In this document: positions 63,253 to 64,000 of the stretch, piece after piece
Position numbering within the stretch: the stretch's first letter is position 1
Layout: each line of letters starts with the position of its first letter
From: Sediminibacterium roseum
GTDB lineage: Bacteria; Bacteroidota; Bacteroidia; Chitinophagales; Chitinophagaceae
Direction of reading: 5' to 3'
Assembly (NCBI RefSeq): GCF_009939005.1
Contig: NZ_JAACJS010000002.1
Span: 898,646 to 962,645, forward strand
DNA: 64,000 nucleotides
Notes under the pieces: generated by a model
What the model saw: only the letters and a program-made list of their open reading frames with translations
Told to the model about the DNA's origin: nothing
Databases searched by the model: none
Position numbers and translations under genes: made by a program

Positions 63253-63260
63253 CAAATATA
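63253..63260 (-). promoter_or_regulatory. Putative -7 box for glf
   Basis: On the minus strand the sequence is TATATTTG (TAnnTTTG), 66 bases from the glf ATG. A -33 box is not evident, so the call rests on a single element. Confidence 0.4.
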
Positions 63261-63315
63261 GTTTATATGACACGGGAATTTGCAGGGCGCTACGTTTATT
63301 TGCCTAGTTTGCGAT

Positions 63316-63323
63316 TAGTTTTG
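63316..63323 (+). promoter_or_regulatory. -7 box (TAGTTTTG) for the 63350 gene
   Basis: TAGTTTTG is followed by CACCCA, the same suffix as at 50492-50499, and lies 26 bases before the ATG. The two promoters probably have similar strength and short leaders. Confidence 0.5.
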
Positions 63324-63349
63324 CACCCATAAAAACCAGCACCGCCCGG

Positions 63350-64000
63350 ATGGCCTCAGTTAAAGCACTTTATTTTCGTTTTTTTGTATTTGTGTATGCG
63401 CTGTACGCCTTTTTTAACAAAGGGATCGCCTACAGTTACCTGGCCGAAGTTACGCTGGTAACCGGGTTACTGCTCATCCTCTGGAACCTGCGCCGGTATG
63501 AATTTGCCTGGGGGAAACGAATGACATTGCTGGCGGTGTTTGTAAGCCTTTCAATAGTTTATATAATCAGGGGATTGGCATCGGGGTATAGTCTAGTTGA
63601 TGTGGTCCGCGACTCTGTTATGTTCAACTACATTGGCTTCGCGTTTATCATTTACTTTTTTAAGGACGACCTGCCTGAATTGATCCAACGGCTTTCCATC
63701 GTATACAAATGGTACCCCTTCGTGATGTGTTTCTGTTTCCTGCTCTCTTCTTACAATACTTTTTTCCGGGAACTCATCCTGTTTGGAGGCCAGCGGCTTT
63801 TTCTATATAAGTTTGGCGACATGGGCGTGCATCTTTTTATTGCCAGTATATTGCTGTTGAGCGGGAACATCACGTTGCGCAAACGCTATTTTGTGATGCA
63901 ATGCATCATGATCGTTTACTTATTATTGATCGTAGCCTCTTACAGCCGTTCAGGGATGATGTCTTATGTGCTGGCCATGGGCGCTTTTCTCGTTTATACC
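63350..64000 (+). CDS. Polytopic membrane protein, O-antigen polymerase/ligase-like, 3' truncated by window edge
   Basis: 217 codons are visible from the ATG at 63350 and the frame is open to the last base. It has at least five hydrophobic segments. A SYSRSGMMSYVLAMG segment near residue 198 resembles the conserved region before the large periplasmic loop of O-antigen ligase/polymerase proteins (Wzy_C). Together with the protein at 33577 it makes a second candidate polymerase or ligase. A promoter-like box lies 26 bases upstream. The missing C-terminus would be needed for a firm family call. Confidence 0.7.
   Translation, partial: MASVKALYFRFFVFVYALYAFFNKGIAYSYLAEVTLVTGLLLILWNLRRYEFAWGKRMTLLAVFVSLSIVYIIRGLASGYSLVDVVRDSVMFNYIGFAFIIYFFKDDLPELIQRLSIVYKWYPFVMCFCFLLSSYNTFFRELILFGGQRLFLYKFGDMGVHLFIASILLLSGNITLRKRYFVMQCIMIVYLLLIVASYSRSGMMSYVLAMGAFLVYT

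Noticed and set aside
1..64000. Insertion sequences, tRNA genes, CRISPR arrays or phage genes
   Set aside because: No transposase, integrase or Cas motif was seen in the translated frames, and no repeat-spacer pattern or cloverleaf-like sequence was recognised by eye.

Overview
The window is a 64 kb stretch of a surface-polysaccharide (capsule or O-antigen) locus from a member of the Bacteroidota, most likely of the Chitinophagaceae type. Reasons: -7 promoter boxes of the TAnnTTTG form, few Shine-Dalgarno sequences, frequent TTG/GTG starts, a signal-peptide-bearing multi-SLBB Wza protein rather than a lipoprotein, and Wzi-type outer membrane proteins beside it. The species call is an inference. 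No tRNA, rRNA, CRISPR array, insertion sequence or phage gene was seen. Genes fill almost all the sequence; the longest gap is 50254-50516 (about 280 bases).

Region A (1-49108, all + strand) is one dense array of about 45 sugar-nucleotide, glycosyltransferase and decoration genes. Many neighbours overlap by 1-20 bases (ATGA/GTGA junctions), so it probably behaves as one or a few very long operons. In order: a pseudaminic-acid set (pseB partial, pseC, pseG, a sugar N-formyltransferase, pseI, pseF; 1-5521); a Gfo/Idh dehydrogenase, an aminotransferase and a GT-B protein (5514-8711); an acyl-thioester module of GNAT, MaoC-SDR fusion, FkbH-like HAD protein and acyl carrier protein (8713-12433); an acetamidino module of two WbpG-like amidotransferases with HisH-like and HisF-like partners (12430-16298); a PglK/MsbA-like ABC flippase (16308-18080); a neuB-neuC-aminotransferase-neuA set (18107-22208); two putative GT-B transferases, a methyltransferase, a GMC oxidoreductase and a hexapeptide acyltransferase (22219-28243); a GT4; a CDP-6-deoxyhexose set rfbG/epimerase/rfbF/reductase (29466-32684); GT2 and a Wzy-like membrane protein; a hexose nucleotidyltransferase plus reductase pair; GT4; an AsnB-type amidotransferase (37411-39309); a block of ADH-Gfo fusion, WecB, heparinase-fold protein, acyltransferase 3, CapD-like SDR and GT4 (39346-47703); and an alkaline-phosphatase-fold protein (47828-49108).

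Region B (49126-57412) holds assembly and export functions: a WecA/MraY-like initiating phosphoglycosyltransferase on the minus strand, then divergently a six-SLBB Wza-like exporter, a Wzz-like protein without a kinase domain, and two tandem Wzi-like proteins.

Region C (57479-64000) has GT9-like and GT25-like transferases, a methyltransferase, a Wzx flippase, a DUF707 protein and UDP-galactopyranose mutase (both minus strand), and the start of a second Wzy/ligase-like membrane protein that runs off the end.

Together the genes suggest a glycan with two different nonulosonic acids (pseudaminic acid and a Neu-type acid), one or both carrying unusual N-substituents (formyl, acetamidino, and an acyl group delivered from a dedicated carrier protein), with a CDP-derived 6-deoxyhexose, ManNAc-derived sugar and galactofuranose. 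The strongest candidates for undescribed chemistry are the ACP-dependent acylation module, the aminotransferase inserted into the neuBCA set, and the tandem WbpG-like pair in which one copy has an altered PP-loop.
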